DNA from: Acinetobacter pragensis
GTDB taxonomy: Bacteria; Pseudomonadota; Gammaproteobacteria; Pseudomonadales; Moraxellaceae
Length of the DNA stretch: 64,000 nucleotides
Assembly (NCBI RefSeq): GCF_001605895.1
Contig: NZ_LUAW01000045.1
Coordinates: 37,143 to 101,142, forward strand
Direction: 5' to 3'
Shown: one piece after another, positions 45,896 through 54,678 of the stretch
Position numbering within the stretch: position 1 is the first letter of the stretch
Layout of the letters: the number at the start of each line of letters is the position of its first letter
The notes under the pieces: model-generated
What the model was told of the DNA's origin: nothing
The model's input: only the letters and a program-made list of their open reading frames with translations
The model's database searches: none
Program-made: the position numbers and the translations under genes

Positions 45896-46166
45896 ATTAC
45901 CTCGGCGCACATCACTGGCACTTGAAATTTGCAGCTTATGCTAACGCAGAATTCCTGTGTTTGAGCGTTTTAAATAGCGAAACAAATATGTGTGAATGAC
46001 AATTGTATACTTTTAAGCCTCAGCTAAACCCATATCAAATGAATGGGCTGCAAGCGATACCATTTGGCAGAATCGACGCTATGTTAAATAAATGGCGGCT
46101 TGAGTGATTCTTATATAAAAAGTTATTAAAAAATAAATTACTACACAGGTAATATTTATTATATGG

Positions 46167-46188
46167 GATGATATTTATCATCTTTTTT
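46167..46188 (+). promoter_or_regulatory. hairpin plus T run directly before the ampC start codon
   Basis: GATGATA and TATCATC are perfect inverse arms separated by two T, followed by seven T, and the ATG starts nine bases later. No Shine-Dalgarno sequence is visible in this space. It could be a weak attenuator, an operator, or a chance A/T palindrome. Confidence 0.4.
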
Positions 46189-46190
46189 TA

Positions 46191-47378
46191 ATGAATTTTA
46201 ACTTAATGATTGTTAATCAAAAAATTATTTTCCAAACACTGTTTATTAGCCTTGCTATGGGTTTTGGCATGCATTTACATGCAAGTGAACTCAGCCAAAA
46301 TGAGAAAAACATTGAAACAGTTGTTACTCAATCATTTAAGCCGCTTATGGACCAGTATGGTGTAGCAGGCATGGCTATAGGCGTCATTTACAACGGTAAA
46401 ACGTATGAAAATTATTATGGTATCCAATCTAAATTGGACCATAAAAGCGTAAATAATCAGACTCTTTTTGAGTTAGGCTCTGTAAGTAAAGTTTTCACTG
46501 CTATTTCAGGAACATATGCGAATAACCAAGGAAAAATATCTTTCGATGATCATCCTAGTAAATATTTGCCATCTTTAAAGCATTCGGATATTGATAAAGC
46601 AAATTTATTAGAGTTATTAACTTTTACAAGCGGCAATCTGCCATTACAATTTCCAGATAATGTTAAAACTGAAAAGCAAATATTGGAATATTTCAAAAAT
46701 TGGAAAGCAAAGAATCCTTCGGGCACGTATCGTGAATATTCAAACCCAAGTATAGGGCTTTTTGGCTATCTAACGGCAAAATCAATGAATGTTCCTTTTT
46801 CTTCATTATTAGAGGAGACTATTTTTCCTCAACTTAATTTGAAACATACATACGTCAATGTTCCAGAAGCACAAAAAATAAACTATGCTTTTGGTTATGA
46901 TGAAAATAATATGCCAGTTCGAGTTAATCCTGGCCCGTTATCTGATGAAGCCTATGGAGTTAAATCAACCCTCCCCGATATGCTGGACTTCGTTAATGCA
47001 AATCTTAATGCAGATAAAAATAGCCCTGCTATGAAAAAAGCGATTTTAGATACACACAAAGGATATTTTAAAGTTGCTGATAGTGGTATGACACAAGCAC
47101 TTGGATGGGAGATGTTTTCTTATCCGACTACTTCTGAAATTCTGCAGGCCAGCAATTCACAGCAAATTTTATTGGGGTCAAATCCTGTCGTAAAAGAATT
47201 ATCACAGCCAGAATCTAAAGTTTTTCATAAAACCGGATCTACTAATGGTTTCGGGACATACGTTTTATTTATTCCAGAAAAAGGGTTTGGATTGGTGATG
47301 TTAATGAATAAAAAGATACCAAATGTCGATCGAATTAAAGCAGCATATCATGTTTATGAGTCATTAAAAGATCATTAA
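46191..47378 (+). CDS. ampC: class C beta-lactamase, ADC family
   Basis: This periplasmic serine beta-lactamase (cephalosporinase) of 395 residues has a signal peptide ending in HLHA (about residue 31). Catalytic motifs are intact: SVSK at 97-100, YSN at 183-185 and KTG at 347-349. The flanking sequence ([30 protein letters not shown]) is that of the Acinetobacter-derived cephalosporinases. Compared with the ADC sequence I remember, it is clearly related but diverged. A second in-frame ATG lies five codons downstream (46206). No upstream insertion sequence that could boost expression is present. The gene is visibly A/T-richer than its neighbours. Confidence 0.94.
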   Translation: MNFNLMIVNQKIIFQTLFISLAMGFGMHLHASELSQNEKNIETVVTQSFKPLMDQYGVAGMAIGVIYNGKTYENYYGIQSKLDHKSVNNQTLFELGSVSKVFTAISGTYANNQGKISFDDHPSKYLPSLKHSDIDKANLLELLTFTSGNLPLQFPDNVKTEKQILEYFKNWKAKNPSGTYREYSNPSIGLFGYLTAKSMNVPFSSLLEETIFPQLNLKHTYVNVPEAQKINYAFGYDENNMPVRVNPGPLSDEAYGVKSTLPDMLDFVNANLNADKNSPAMKKAILDTHKGYFKVADSGMTQALGWEMFSYPTTSEILQASNSQQILLGSNPVVKELSQPESKVFHKTGSTNGFGTYVLFIPEKGFGLVMLMNKKIPNVDRIKAAYHVYESLKDH

Positions 47379-47463
47379 ATTTTTTAAATCAACACAATAC
47401 ACGCAATGTAAACTTGAAAAATTAAGTCTATGATTTTAAGTTTCATCTATTTTAAAAAATTAG

Positions 47464-47489
47464 AGCCTAGATCCAGATCTAGGCTTTTT
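47464..47489 (+). terminator. terminator of ampC
   Basis: AGCCTAGATC and GATCTAGGCT are inverse arms, followed by TTTTT, about 85 bases past the ampC stop codon and between converging genes. Confidence 0.75.
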
Positions 47490-47512
47490 CATTTCGCATA
47501 ACAGCCATTATA

Positions 47513-48130
47513 CTAAATGGAGTGCAATATTGGATACCATACTGAAATAAACAAAATGGTACCCAATATCCGATTAAAGATAATGAGATGCTGTTCTGTT
47601 GAAAGCATTCTTTTTGTAATTTTTCCTAAATAAGCCCAAACAAATAAACAAGGTACAGAAATCAGCATAAAGATGAATGAAAATAGTATGAGCGAATGAT
47701 AGTAATTGGCTATCTGCGTTGTATAGATAGTAATGACAGCAATAGCCATAAGCCAACTCTTAGGATTAATGAACTGTAAAAAGAAGCCGGTAAAAAATCC
47801 ATTTTTCTTATTTTTATTCTGGAGTCCTGTTTCTAGATCAGGGCAATAATTAAAAATTTGCCATGCAATATAGCTCATCCACATACCTCCAGCTAAACTT
47901 AAAATCAACTTAATATTAGGATATGCGTTTAATGTTGTGCCTACGCCAAGTCCTGTAATTAAAATTAATAAAGAAGTACCAATACTTCCACCAAAGATTA
48001 AACCAATGGTTTTTTTGATATCGAATTGATGACTAGTACTAAGAATAAGGAAGTTAGTTGGGCCTGGAGTAATTGATGCAACAAAAGAAAAAGCACAGAA
48101 AGATAAAATTATTTCCAAAACAAAATCCAA
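47513..48130 (-). CDS. LysE family translocator
   Basis: The 205-residue inner-membrane exporter has about six helices. The N-terminal signature SFVASITPGPTNFLIL contains the family Pro-Gly-Pro, and a second-helix Gly-rich stretch (IGLIFGGSIGTSLLILITGLG) follows. It lies 38 bases downstream of an AraC-type regulator on the same strand and is probably controlled by it; the inducer and substrate are likely the same small molecule or amino acid (inference). The gene is A/T-rich like ampC next to it. Confidence 0.86.
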   Translation of the reverse strand: MDFVLEIILSFCAFSFVASITPGPTNFLILSTSHQFDIKKTIGLIFGGSIGTSLLILITGLGVGTTLNAYPNIKLILSLAGGMWMSYIAWQIFNYCPDLETGLQNKNKKNGFFTGFFLQFINPKSWLMAIAVITIYTTQIANYYHSLILFSFIFMLISVPCLFVWAYLGKITKRMLSTEQHLIIFNRILGTILFISVWYPILHSI

Positions 48131-48168
48131 AAGTTAAATAAAACATTTGGTTATTTTGAAAAATACTA

Positions 48169-48996
48169 TCAAGACAAATCTAGAACATTTGTGCACGCTT
48201 TCTGATATTGATTCAAGGTTATGCCATAACAACGTCTAAACCATCGACCTAGGTGGCTTTGATCAGAAAAACAAAGGTATGAAGCAACAGTTGCTGCTGA
48301 TAATCCTTTTTTTAATAACTCTTTCGCTTTGTTTAGTCGTAGTTGAATCAGATATTGATGTGGAGAACAGTTGAAATTTTTTTTAAATACGCGATTAATA
48401 TAGAAACGATCAGTTTGAACCAATGTTGATAATGTCTGTAGGTCTAAATCCTGAAATAGACTTTCATGTAGAATTTCTTTTAGCTCAGATGCAATATTAG
48501 GTAATGTATGGATAGACTCTTCACGTTTATATAAGATTTTTTTATTCACTAAGCTTTCTAATAAAAGATCTAGATAAGTATCTTTCATCAATTGCGATTC
48601 ATTGTTATTCAATATGTTGTAGGTTGAAAGTATCAAATGTGATAGTTGAGAATCAGAACGAAGAGTTGATTCGATGGATAATTCAAAGGATTCTTTAAAT
48701 AAACCATCATAGCTTTTTTTTAACCATGCTGGATCTAAATGCATCATTTTATAAGTGAAGCCAAGCGGATCAGGTGCATTACCATCATGAATTTCTTCAG
48801 GTTCAAGCATGAAAACTTGGCCTTGATAACTATCAATGACTTTTCTTCTGCAATTGAATTGCTGATGTCCTAATTCTGTTACTCCGATCAGATAACTTGA
48901 GTGTAAATGCGGGGCGTATGCAAAGCCTTTAAAATGGGCATGAACTAATTCTATGCCTGTAGATTTATCTTGTGCGATGTTGACCCAATTACTCAT
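48169..48996 (-). CDS. AraC-family transcriptional regulator
   Basis: The 275-residue protein has an N-terminal cupin-like AraC ligand domain (HLHSSYLIGVTELGHQQF at the start, LEPEEIHDGN) and a C-terminal double helix-turn-helix (LSTLVQTDRFYINRVFKKNFNCSPHQYL, then AATVASYLCFSDQSHLGRWFRRCYGITLNQY). This layout is common for regulators of LysE exporters. The upstream region to 49188 (192 bases) is A/T-rich with no clear site. It is probably co-transcribed with the LysE gene. Confidence 0.9.
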   Translation of the reverse strand: MSNWVNIAQDKSTGIELVHAHFKGFAYAPHLHSSYLIGVTELGHQQFNCRRKVIDSYQGQVFMLEPEEIHDGNAPDPLGFTYKMMHLDPAWLKKSYDGLFKESFELSIESTLRSDSQLSHLILSTYNILNNNESQLMKDTYLDLLLESLVNKKILYKREESIHTLPNIASELKEILHESLFQDLDLQTLSTLVQTDRFYINRVFKKNFNCSPHQYLIQLRLNKAKELLKKGLSAATVASYLCFSDQSHLGRWFRRCYGITLNQYQKACTNVLDLS

Positions 48997-49188
48997 ATTT
49001 ACTCAAATTGTATTAAGATATTTTACCTTATCAAAAATTACCTAATTAAGAAAATCTATTTAAAATTACAGCGTACTGGAGCATTTTTTATTGATTATTC
49101 ATGTTCCATACCTGCTATTTATTCAATGTTCCTTAACTTTATAAACTTCAGCTTAGGAATGCCCAGCACATACCTAAGCCCTAAATTT

Positions 49189-49614
49189 TTAGTTTACTTG
49201 CCCTAAAAACATCTCTATTGCCTGCTGCGCAATTTCCGCATCTTGAAAAGACTTCACACCTGACACCCCCATTGCACCAACCAGCTGCCCTTCATACATA
49301 ATTGGCTCACCGCCTTCCAGCATGCCATGAAAGGTCTGCATGGTCAGAAAACCCATTTGCCCGCCCCGAATAATATCCTCAAATAACTTTGAAGGGCGGC
49401 GGCTCACTGCCGAGCATTTGGCTTTTTCCAAACATAAATTCGCGGTCATCGGTGAAGCGCCATCCATACGCTTCATTGCCAGCAGATTTCCTGTTTCATC
49501 CACTACAGCAATGCTGACATTGAAACTGTTTTCAACGGCATAGGCATGCGCCTGATTCAGCAAAAACTCAGCATCGGCAAGTGTCAGATAGTGTTTGGTC
49601 TTCATTGGCTTCAT
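49189..49614 (-). CDS. GlcG/HbpS family heme-binding-like protein
   Basis: The 141-residue protein has the HbpS/GlcG fold pattern: DAEFLLNQAHAYAVENSFNVSIAVVDETGNLLAMKRMDGA, then a Gly-rich EGGEPIMYEGQLVGAMGVSGVKSFQDAEIAQQAI end. Members bind heme, cobalamin or act in glycolate and diol operons, without known catalysis. No glycolate genes are adjacent. There are two possible starts (49614 or the Met three codons later). Monocistronic. Confidence 0.85.
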   Translation of the reverse strand: MKPMKTKHYLTLADAEFLLNQAHAYAVENSFNVSIAVVDETGNLLAMKRMDGASPMTANLCLEKAKCSAVSRRPSKLFEDIIRGGQMGFLTMQTFHGMLEGGEPIMYEGQLVGAMGVSGVKSFQDAEIAQQAIEMFLGQVN

Positions 49615-49642
49615 CCCTGTGCATTCATGTCAAATTCATATA

Positions 49643-49672
49643 AAAAAGCCCGCAATAAACTGCGGGCTTTTA
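49643..49672 (-). terminator. hemL terminator
   Basis: AAAAGCCCGCA and TGCGGGCTTTT pair around ATAAAC, with A bases beyond the left arm giving a T run on the minus strand. It lies about 20 bases past the hemL stop codon. Confidence 0.85.
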
Positions 49673-49691
49673 GTGTACATAATTTAAAGGC

Positions 49692-50996
49692 TTATGCGTT
49701 TTTCATTTCCGCAAAAACTTCTTTTGCAGCTTGAATTGTAAATGCAATATCTTCATCGCTATGCGCGCTAGAGAAGAAGCCCGCTTCAAACGCAGACGGC
49801 GCCAAATTCACACCGCGTTTCAGCATACCGTGGAAGAAACTACGGAAGGCATCGACATCGCATTTTAAAATGGCATCAAAACTGGTAATTTCAGTTTGGT
49901 CCGTAAAGTAAAGACCAAACATGCCGCCCACTTGCTGAGTAAACAATGGAATACCGGCTTCATCCGCTGCTGCTTGCAGACCCGACAACAGGGTTGCCAA
50001 TTTTGCAGTTAATGCTTCATAAAAACCTGGCTGGCGCAGATGCTTGAACATTTCAATGCCGGCACGCATTGCAAGCGGGTTGCCTGACAACGTACCAGCT
50101 TGATACACCTTGCCCAATGGCGCGATGCATTCCATCACTTCACGTTTACCGCCAAATGCGCCTACCGGTAAACCCGCACCAATAATTTTACCTAAAGTGG
50201 TCAAATCAGGTGATACGCCATAATGCGCCTGCGCACCGCCAAGGCCAACCCGGAAACCAGTCATCACTTCATCAATAATAAACACTGAACCATGTTCATC
50301 ACATGCATCACGAATAGCTTGCAGGAAACCGTCAATCGGTTTCACCAAATTCATGTTGCCTGCTACAGGCTCTACAATCACGCCTGCAATTTCAGAACCG
50401 AATTTTGCAAAGCATTCTTTTAGCATTGCAATATCATTATACGGCAGCGTTAAAGTATGCTTGGCAAAATCAGCAGGTACCCCAGCAGAAGTTGCTTCCC
50501 CCTCACCTTTGGTCAATAAACCAGAACCGGCTTTGACTAAAAGCGAGTCTGAATGGCCGTGGTAGCAGCCTTCAAATTTTACAATTTTGTCACGGCCAGT
50601 ATAGCCGCGCGCTAAACGGATAGCCGTCATGGTCGCTTCAGTGCCTGAGTTGGTCATACGCACCAGCTCAATAGACGGCATAATTTCACAGATAATGTCT
50701 GCTAAAGTTGTTTCATGCACGGTTGGCGCGCCAAAACTTAAACCGTCCACCGCCGCTTCTTGAACAGCCTTGATAATGTCCGGCTGCGCATGGCCTAAAA
50801 TCATTGGGCCCCATGAACCGACATAATCGACATAGCGTTTGCCGTCTACATCAAACAAATAAGCGCCTTGAGCTTTTTCAATAAAGACCGGTGTACCGCC
50901 GACACCATTGAACGCACGTACAGGTGAGTTCACACCGCCAGGAATATGCTTGCTGGCTTGTTTAAACAGTTGTTCTTGCTTTGGAGATAAGCTCAT
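49692..50996 (-). CDS. hemL: glutamate-1-semialdehyde 2,1-aminomutase
   Basis: This PLP enzyme converts glutamate-1-semialdehyde to 5-aminolevulinate in the C5 pathway to heme. The ATG at 50996 gives 434 residues, the family size; a start four codons earlier is in frame. Signatures: [12 protein letters not shown] near the N-terminus, [47 protein letters not shown], and the PLP lysine in [19 protein letters not shown] (about residue 268). thiE lies 40 bases upstream on the same strand, so the two may be co-transcribed. Confidence 0.97.
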   Translation of the reverse strand: MSLSPKQEQLFKQASKHIPGGVNSPVRAFNGVGGTPVFIEKAQGAYLFDVDGKRYVDYVGSWGPMILGHAQPDIIKAVQEAAVDGLSFGAPTVHETTLADIICEIMPSIELVRMTNSGTEATMTAIRLARGYTGRDKIVKFEGCYHGHSDSLLVKAGSGLLTKGEGEATSAGVPADFAKHTLTLPYNDIAMLKECFAKFGSEIAGVIVEPVAGNMNLVKPIDGFLQAIRDACDEHGSVFIIDEVMTGFRVGLGGAQAHYGVSPDLTTLGKIIGAGLPVGAFGGKREVMECIAPLGKVYQAGTLSGNPLAMRAGIEMFKHLRQPGFYEALTAKLATLLSGLQAAADEAGIPLFTQQVGGMFGLYFTDQTEITSFDAILKCDVDAFRSFFHGMLKRGVNLAPSAFEAGFFSSAHSDEDIAFTIQAAKEVFAEMKNA

Positions 50997-51035
50997 AAAA
51001 TGTCTCAACTAAAAATAAAACAGCATTCAATAAAA

Positions 51036-51656
51036 TTATGCTTTGGATGCAAATAAATCAGACCATTCTTCAATTCGTGCATTCACTCCAGACATAGAGC
51101 GCCCCAATATATCACTAATAACCGCGCAAAGGTCTGCACCAGCGTCGATCACAACGCCTGAGTTCTCAACAGTTAAGCCGCCAATTGCGCAAATCGGCAC
51201 GTTAAATTTTGCCTTGGCCTGCTTTAAAGTTTCCAAGCCAATATCACCCGCTTCAGGTTTGGTCTCTGTGGCATAAATTGCGCCAAATGCAACATAGGTT
51301 GCACCCTCAGCAATTGCCTTTTCAGCCAGTTCAATTGAGTTGTTGCAGCTGCAGCCAATCAGTACATTTTTAGGCAACCGCGCGACCGCTTCTGCAATTG
51401 AGCCGTCTTCTTGCCCTAAATGCACACCTACGCCATATTGCACGGCAGCTTCAAGATCGTCATTAATGACAAAAGGCACTTTATACTGCGCGCACATCGA
51501 TTTCATGTACTCAATTTCATAAGTCTGATCTTCTTTGGCAACTTTCTTGCGGCGGTACTGCAATACTGCAACCCCATAGGTTGCCATTGCACCTTCAAGT
51601 TTCGCCAAAAGCAATTCAATAGGGTCATCATTGGTAATCAGATATAAGCCGCGCAT
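51036..51656 (-). CDS. thiE: thiamine-phosphate synthase
   Basis: ThiE couples the pyrimidine and thiazole moieties into thiamine phosphate. The 206-residue TIM-barrel protein shows LYLITND at the start, QYRRKK (phosphate/pyrimidine contact), FVINDDLEAAVQYGVGVHLGQED (about 60-85), GCSCNN, and ICAIGGLTVEN near the C-terminus. The usual HxGQxD motif is HLGQED. No TPP riboswitch is recognisable upstream, and other thi genes are not in the window. Confidence 0.92.
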   Translation of the reverse strand: MRGLYLITNDDPIELLLAKLEGAMATYGVAVLQYRRKKVAKEDQTYEIEYMKSMCAQYKVPFVINDDLEAAVQYGVGVHLGQEDGSIAEAVARLPKNVLIGCSCNNSIELAEKAIAEGATYVAFGAIYATETKPEAGDIGLETLKQAKAKFNVPICAIGGLTVENSGVVIDAGADLCAVISDILGRSMSGVNARIEEWSDLFASKA

Positions 51657-51914
51657 ATCACATTCACATCGTTTAAATTGCCCTATTATAGGCAGAAGTT
51701 GAATAATATTAAGTATTTCTCATATGAATTATTGTCTAAATCCGGTTGATAAAATTGCAAGCCCCGCTAAACACGGAAAAAAGTCACGCAATGCTGGCTT
51801 TAACAGTAAAAATACCCAATTCTAGGGATAGCCTTACATTTCTTAAACCGTAAAATATGAAACATAACAATAAGAAAATTGACTTCATAATAAAAAACAA
51901 TTTCGCACAAGATT

Positions 51915-51970
51915 AGGCCTTTTGATGATTTAAATAAAACGTTTGGGGAACGTAAATCATCAAAAGGCCT
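51915..51970. repeat. inverted repeat with 18-base perfect arms and 20-base loop
   Basis: AGGCCTTTTGATGATTTA (51915-51932) is the exact inverse complement of the bases at 51953-51970. The 20-base loop contains a second small inverted pair (ACGTTT and AACGT). No T run follows on either strand. A symmetric cruciform-forming site, a protein-binding site or a relic of a small mobile element are possible. Confidence 0.8.
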
Positions 51971-52013
51971 ACCCTATTTTTACCAATTAAAAGCATTTAA
52001 AAAAATGACGCAA

Positions 52014-52098
52014 TAAAAAAAGCCTAGAGAAAGGTCGCTCTAGGCTTGGAAAACGTTGATCTTGCAAATACCGGTTATATGCTTCTAAAAAGCTACTC
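52014..52098 (-). ncRNA. candidate small RNA of about 85 nt
   Basis: On the minus strand a -35 TTGCAT (plus 52128-52133) and a -10 AATAAT (plus 52104-52109) are spaced by 18 bases and would start a transcript near 52098. It would end at a strong rho-independent terminator, AAGCCTAGAG/CTCTAGGCTT followed by seven T on that strand (plus 52014-52047). No open frame is present. The DUF962 gene is about 230 bases upstream, too far for this to look like its terminator alone. Confidence 0.35.
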
Positions 52099-52329
52099 AC
52101 AGCATTATTAGAACAATTACTTAAAAAATGCAATAATTAAACGGCAACATCTACAAAACTAGTAATGAATAAAATAAATGGCTTCAAACAGTTTTTCCGA
52201 TGCTGATTTTATGGTGTGCATGCATCTACAGCAATTGCATCCAAAAACAGTAATTAACCTGCAGGATTGCACATGTGAAGTCATCCAGATTTATCCTGCA
52301 TCAGTGCATTGCAGATTATAAAATCTGCA

Positions 52330-52713
52330 TCAGCTCTTAATTTTATCTTTATTGCGATCGGTCAGGCTCAGATTGCCGCACAGCACATCCGAGAACATTC
52401 GCCAATCTGAAATAAAGCTGTATAGCGGCTGTTTAAAACTGGCAGGCTTATTTTTTTCAAATACAAAATGCCCGACCCATGCACAGGCATAACCGGATAC
52501 TAAGCCGTAGGCAAAATATTTTGCTTTGCGTTGCCGTATAGCCTTTGTAAAAAAGTAAAGTCCTATGGAGCTGCCAGCCACATGCAGGCGGCGGCTCATA
52601 ATATTGCGGTGTTCGGTTAAATAAAACCGGTAAAAGTCTGAATAATTGCGGATTGGCATTTCAAATTGCTGATCTGAAGACTGCTCCATGGAAACAGGAA
52701 CTTGAGCATTCAT
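52330..52713 (-). CDS. DUF962 / Mpo1-like membrane protein
   Basis: The 127-residue protein has the DUF962 start FYRFYLTEHRNIMSRRLHVAGSSIG, with HxxRxxRxxH-type residues, and the later CAWVGHFVFEKNKPASFKQPLYSFISDWRMF block; H and N/D residues of this type bind iron in yeast Mpo1, a 2-hydroxy fatty-acid dioxygenase. Two weak membrane segments lie between. The enzymatic role here is inference. Monocistronic. Confidence 0.82.
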   Translation of the reverse strand: MNAQVPVSMEQSSDQQFEMPIRNYSDFYRFYLTEHRNIMSRRLHVAGSSIGLYFFTKAIRQRKAKYFAYGLVSGYACAWVGHFVFEKNKPASFKQPLYSFISDWRMFSDVLCGNLSLTDRNKDKIKS

Positions 52714-53029
52714 AAGACATCATCCTGATGATTTTTACTCACCATAGCGCAATTTTCAATCGATGAAAAGATCGTAAAACTTTAGCGCCTAGATTTGCAT
52801 ACAGCAGCCGCGGCTCACAAAGTTTCGGGTTTATTCTCCAGTGTTTTGCTAATCTCTATCCAATTAAGCACTTTAATCCTGCGTCAAGCCTTACATGCAT
52901 TTTGTTTTTGGTTAAAATCGAAACTTAAAAATTACATGTACTTTCATTGCTGCCCCCTTTTATCTCTAGATTCTAGGTTTAGGCACGTATTAGATATCGG
53001 TAATACACCTTATAAATTAGGACATAAAC
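52714..53029. other. gene-free 316-base divergent region
   Basis: This spacer contains the promoters of the DUF962 gene and the first CYTH gene. A short plus-strand frame (52795-53037) ends inside the CYTH start and looks non-coding. I see no specific site. Confidence 0.35.
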
Positions 53030-54514
53030 ATGGTTGAAGTTGAATTGAAATTTCAAATTCCTGAAGCTCGGCGTACTGCGCTGCTGAAGGCAATTGACCC
53101 GAAAAAATCACAGCAGATTCAACTGAAAGCCAAATACTTTGACACGCCAGACCGGCTCATGGCGCAAAAGCACACCGCCCTGCGCCAGCGCTTGGAAGGC
53201 ACACGCTGGATTCAAACACTTAAAGCAGCCGGCAAAAGCCATATTGAACGTTTTGAACATAACTTAGATTTAGGGGAAGACTCAGCAGATGCTTCGGGCG
53301 AAGCTGCGCAAGCGCCTGCACTGAATCTGGAAATTTATGCACAGCACCCAGAAGCGCAGGCTGTACTGGAAAATGCTTTAGGCGGCCAGCAGGATCAGCT
53401 GAAACTTCAATTTGAAACCGATATTTCACGTACCTTGCGGGTCATTCAGTATCAAGATGCAGAAATCGAAGTCAGCTTAGATATAGGCTGTATCCGCACT
53501 GCCGATGCCGAACAGGAAGTGCACGAAGTCGAATTTGAGCTGAAAAGCGGCTCTATTCAGTCTTTGCTGGAATTTAGTTTTGAGTGGGTTAAAAAATATC
53601 AGCTATGGCTGGATGTCCGCAGCAAAGCGGAACTTGGCAATTTATTGGCGATGCAGCAGCAAGCCAGTCCGGCAGCCAAAGGCAAAGAGTTCCAGCTCAG
53701 CAAGAAAGAGCCTGCCAATAAAAACTTACGCCATCTGGTTGGTCAGCAGCTGCAGCACTTGCTGCCGAATATTGCGGCCATGTCAGCGCAAACTGCGGCA
53801 CAGGAACATATTGATGAAGCGCAGCTGGCATTACAGCATTTACAGCTGACGATTTCATTATTTAAAGACTGGAATAGCAATATCTCAGATAAATGGGGCT
53901 ATCAGCTGGATGCATTTGGGCAGCAATTTGCGCAGCTGCAGCATTTTGAGCACATGCAGAATACTCTAGGCGCATTTTTGCAGAACCGCACCACCTCTGA
54001 AAACTTAGCGAAAGATATTCTATATGCGAAAGAGAAACTGCAAAATTTAGTCAAATCAACACTGAATGTGCATCACTATTTAGAATTGCTGATGTTCAGC
54101 CTTAACACTCAAGATCAGCCACAGCCGCATGATTTAAAATGGTTTGCGCAAAATACTCTGCAGAATCAGTATAAAGCGCTGCAAGATGCTTTAAATGACT
54201 CAGATATTGCTGATTTTGAAAGTTTAGATATTTTAGCGTCCAGAATTCAGGAACTGAAATTCAGCTTTCCTATTTTAACGTCCATTTATGATGTCAAAAA
54301 TCTGCAGAAATACAGCAAAGCTTTAAATGATGCGCAATTGGCCGCCAAAGAATATCAAATCCTGGCTTCCTCTGCGGCGTATATTCAGCAAACTGAACTC
54401 GAAGCCAGTGACTGGTTTGTTTTAGGCTGGCTGACAGCCAAGCAAGAAGTCTATGCGCAGAAATTGCTGGAAGCGACAGAACAGTTCATGGTGAGCCGTA
54501 AATTCATTAAATAA
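53030..54514 (+). CDS. CYTH-domain protein with degenerate CHAD-like C-terminus
   Basis: The 494-residue protein starts at the ATG with AGGA nine bases upstream. Residues 1-200 form a CYTH (triphosphate tunnel metalloenzyme) domain: VEVELKFQIP (the ExExK motif), LRQRLEGTRWIQTLKA, IEVSLDIGCI and EVEFELKSG. CYTH enzymes hydrolyse triphosphates, often inorganic PPPi. The C-terminal about 270 residues align in place with a CHAD domain, but the polyphosphate-binding HxxR-V-x-x-RRLR helix reads HIDEAQLALQHLQLTISLF, lacking the arginines. The next gene is its paralogue with an intact CHAD. Confidence 0.85.
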   Translation: MVEVELKFQIPEARRTALLKAIDPKKSQQIQLKAKYFDTPDRLMAQKHTALRQRLEGTRWIQTLKAAGKSHIERFEHNLDLGEDSADASGEAAQAPALNLEIYAQHPEAQAVLENALGGQQDQLKLQFETDISRTLRVIQYQDAEIEVSLDIGCIRTADAEQEVHEVEFELKSGSIQSLLEFSFEWVKKYQLWLDVRSKAELGNLLAMQQQASPAAKGKEFQLSKKEPANKNLRHLVGQQLQHLLPNIAAMSAQTAAQEHIDEAQLALQHLQLTISLFKDWNSNISDKWGYQLDAFGQQFAQLQHFEHMQNTLGAFLQNRTTSENLAKDILYAKEKLQNLVKSTLNVHHYLELLMFSLNTQDQPQPHDLKWFAQNTLQNQYKALQDALNDSDIADFESLDILASRIQELKFSFPILTSIYDVKNLQKYSKALNDAQLAAKEYQILASSAAYIQQTELEASDWFVLGWLTAKQEVYAQKLLEATEQFMVSRKFIK

Positions 54515-54525
54515 AGCCACAGCAC

Positions 54526-54557
54526 AAAGACAGATTGTAAAAGCAGTCTGTCTTTTT
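54526..54557 (+). terminator. terminator between the two CYTH genes
   Basis: AAAGACAGA pairs with TCTGTCTTT across a TTGTAAAAGCAG loop region and runs into five T, so the second CYTH gene probably has its own promoter. Confidence 0.7.
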
Positions 54558-54678
54558 ACTTTGTGTTTATTTTTTAAACAATTTATTTTATAGTCAATCT
54601 TCTATTCATCCAATTTGCTCCTACTATATAAACGATAAACGCTTTTTTTCCTTCACGTTGTTAGAGCATGGTGCGCGT

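Larger units (their letters stand above)
51657..52329. other. gene-free 673-base region between thiE and the DUF962 gene
   Basis: This A/T-rich spacer has no credible protein gene. It holds an 18-bp-stem inverted repeat (51915-51970), a promoter-hairpin unit on the minus strand that may encode a small RNA (about 52014-52133), and a short hairpin GCAGATT/AATCTGC at 52312-52329 next to the DUF962 stop codon. Confidence 0.5.

Noticed and set aside
45911..49188. Insertion sequence or composite transposon around ampC
   Set aside because: No transposase, terminal inverted repeats or target duplications are visible; only base composition differs.
51657..52329. TPP riboswitch serving thiE
   Set aside because: The riboswitch would have to lie just upstream of 51656 on the minus strand; no THI-box core is visible there.
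52795..53037. 80-codon frame before the first CYTH gene
   Set aside because: It overlaps the CYTH start, lacks a ribosome-binding site and reads through promoter-like DNA.
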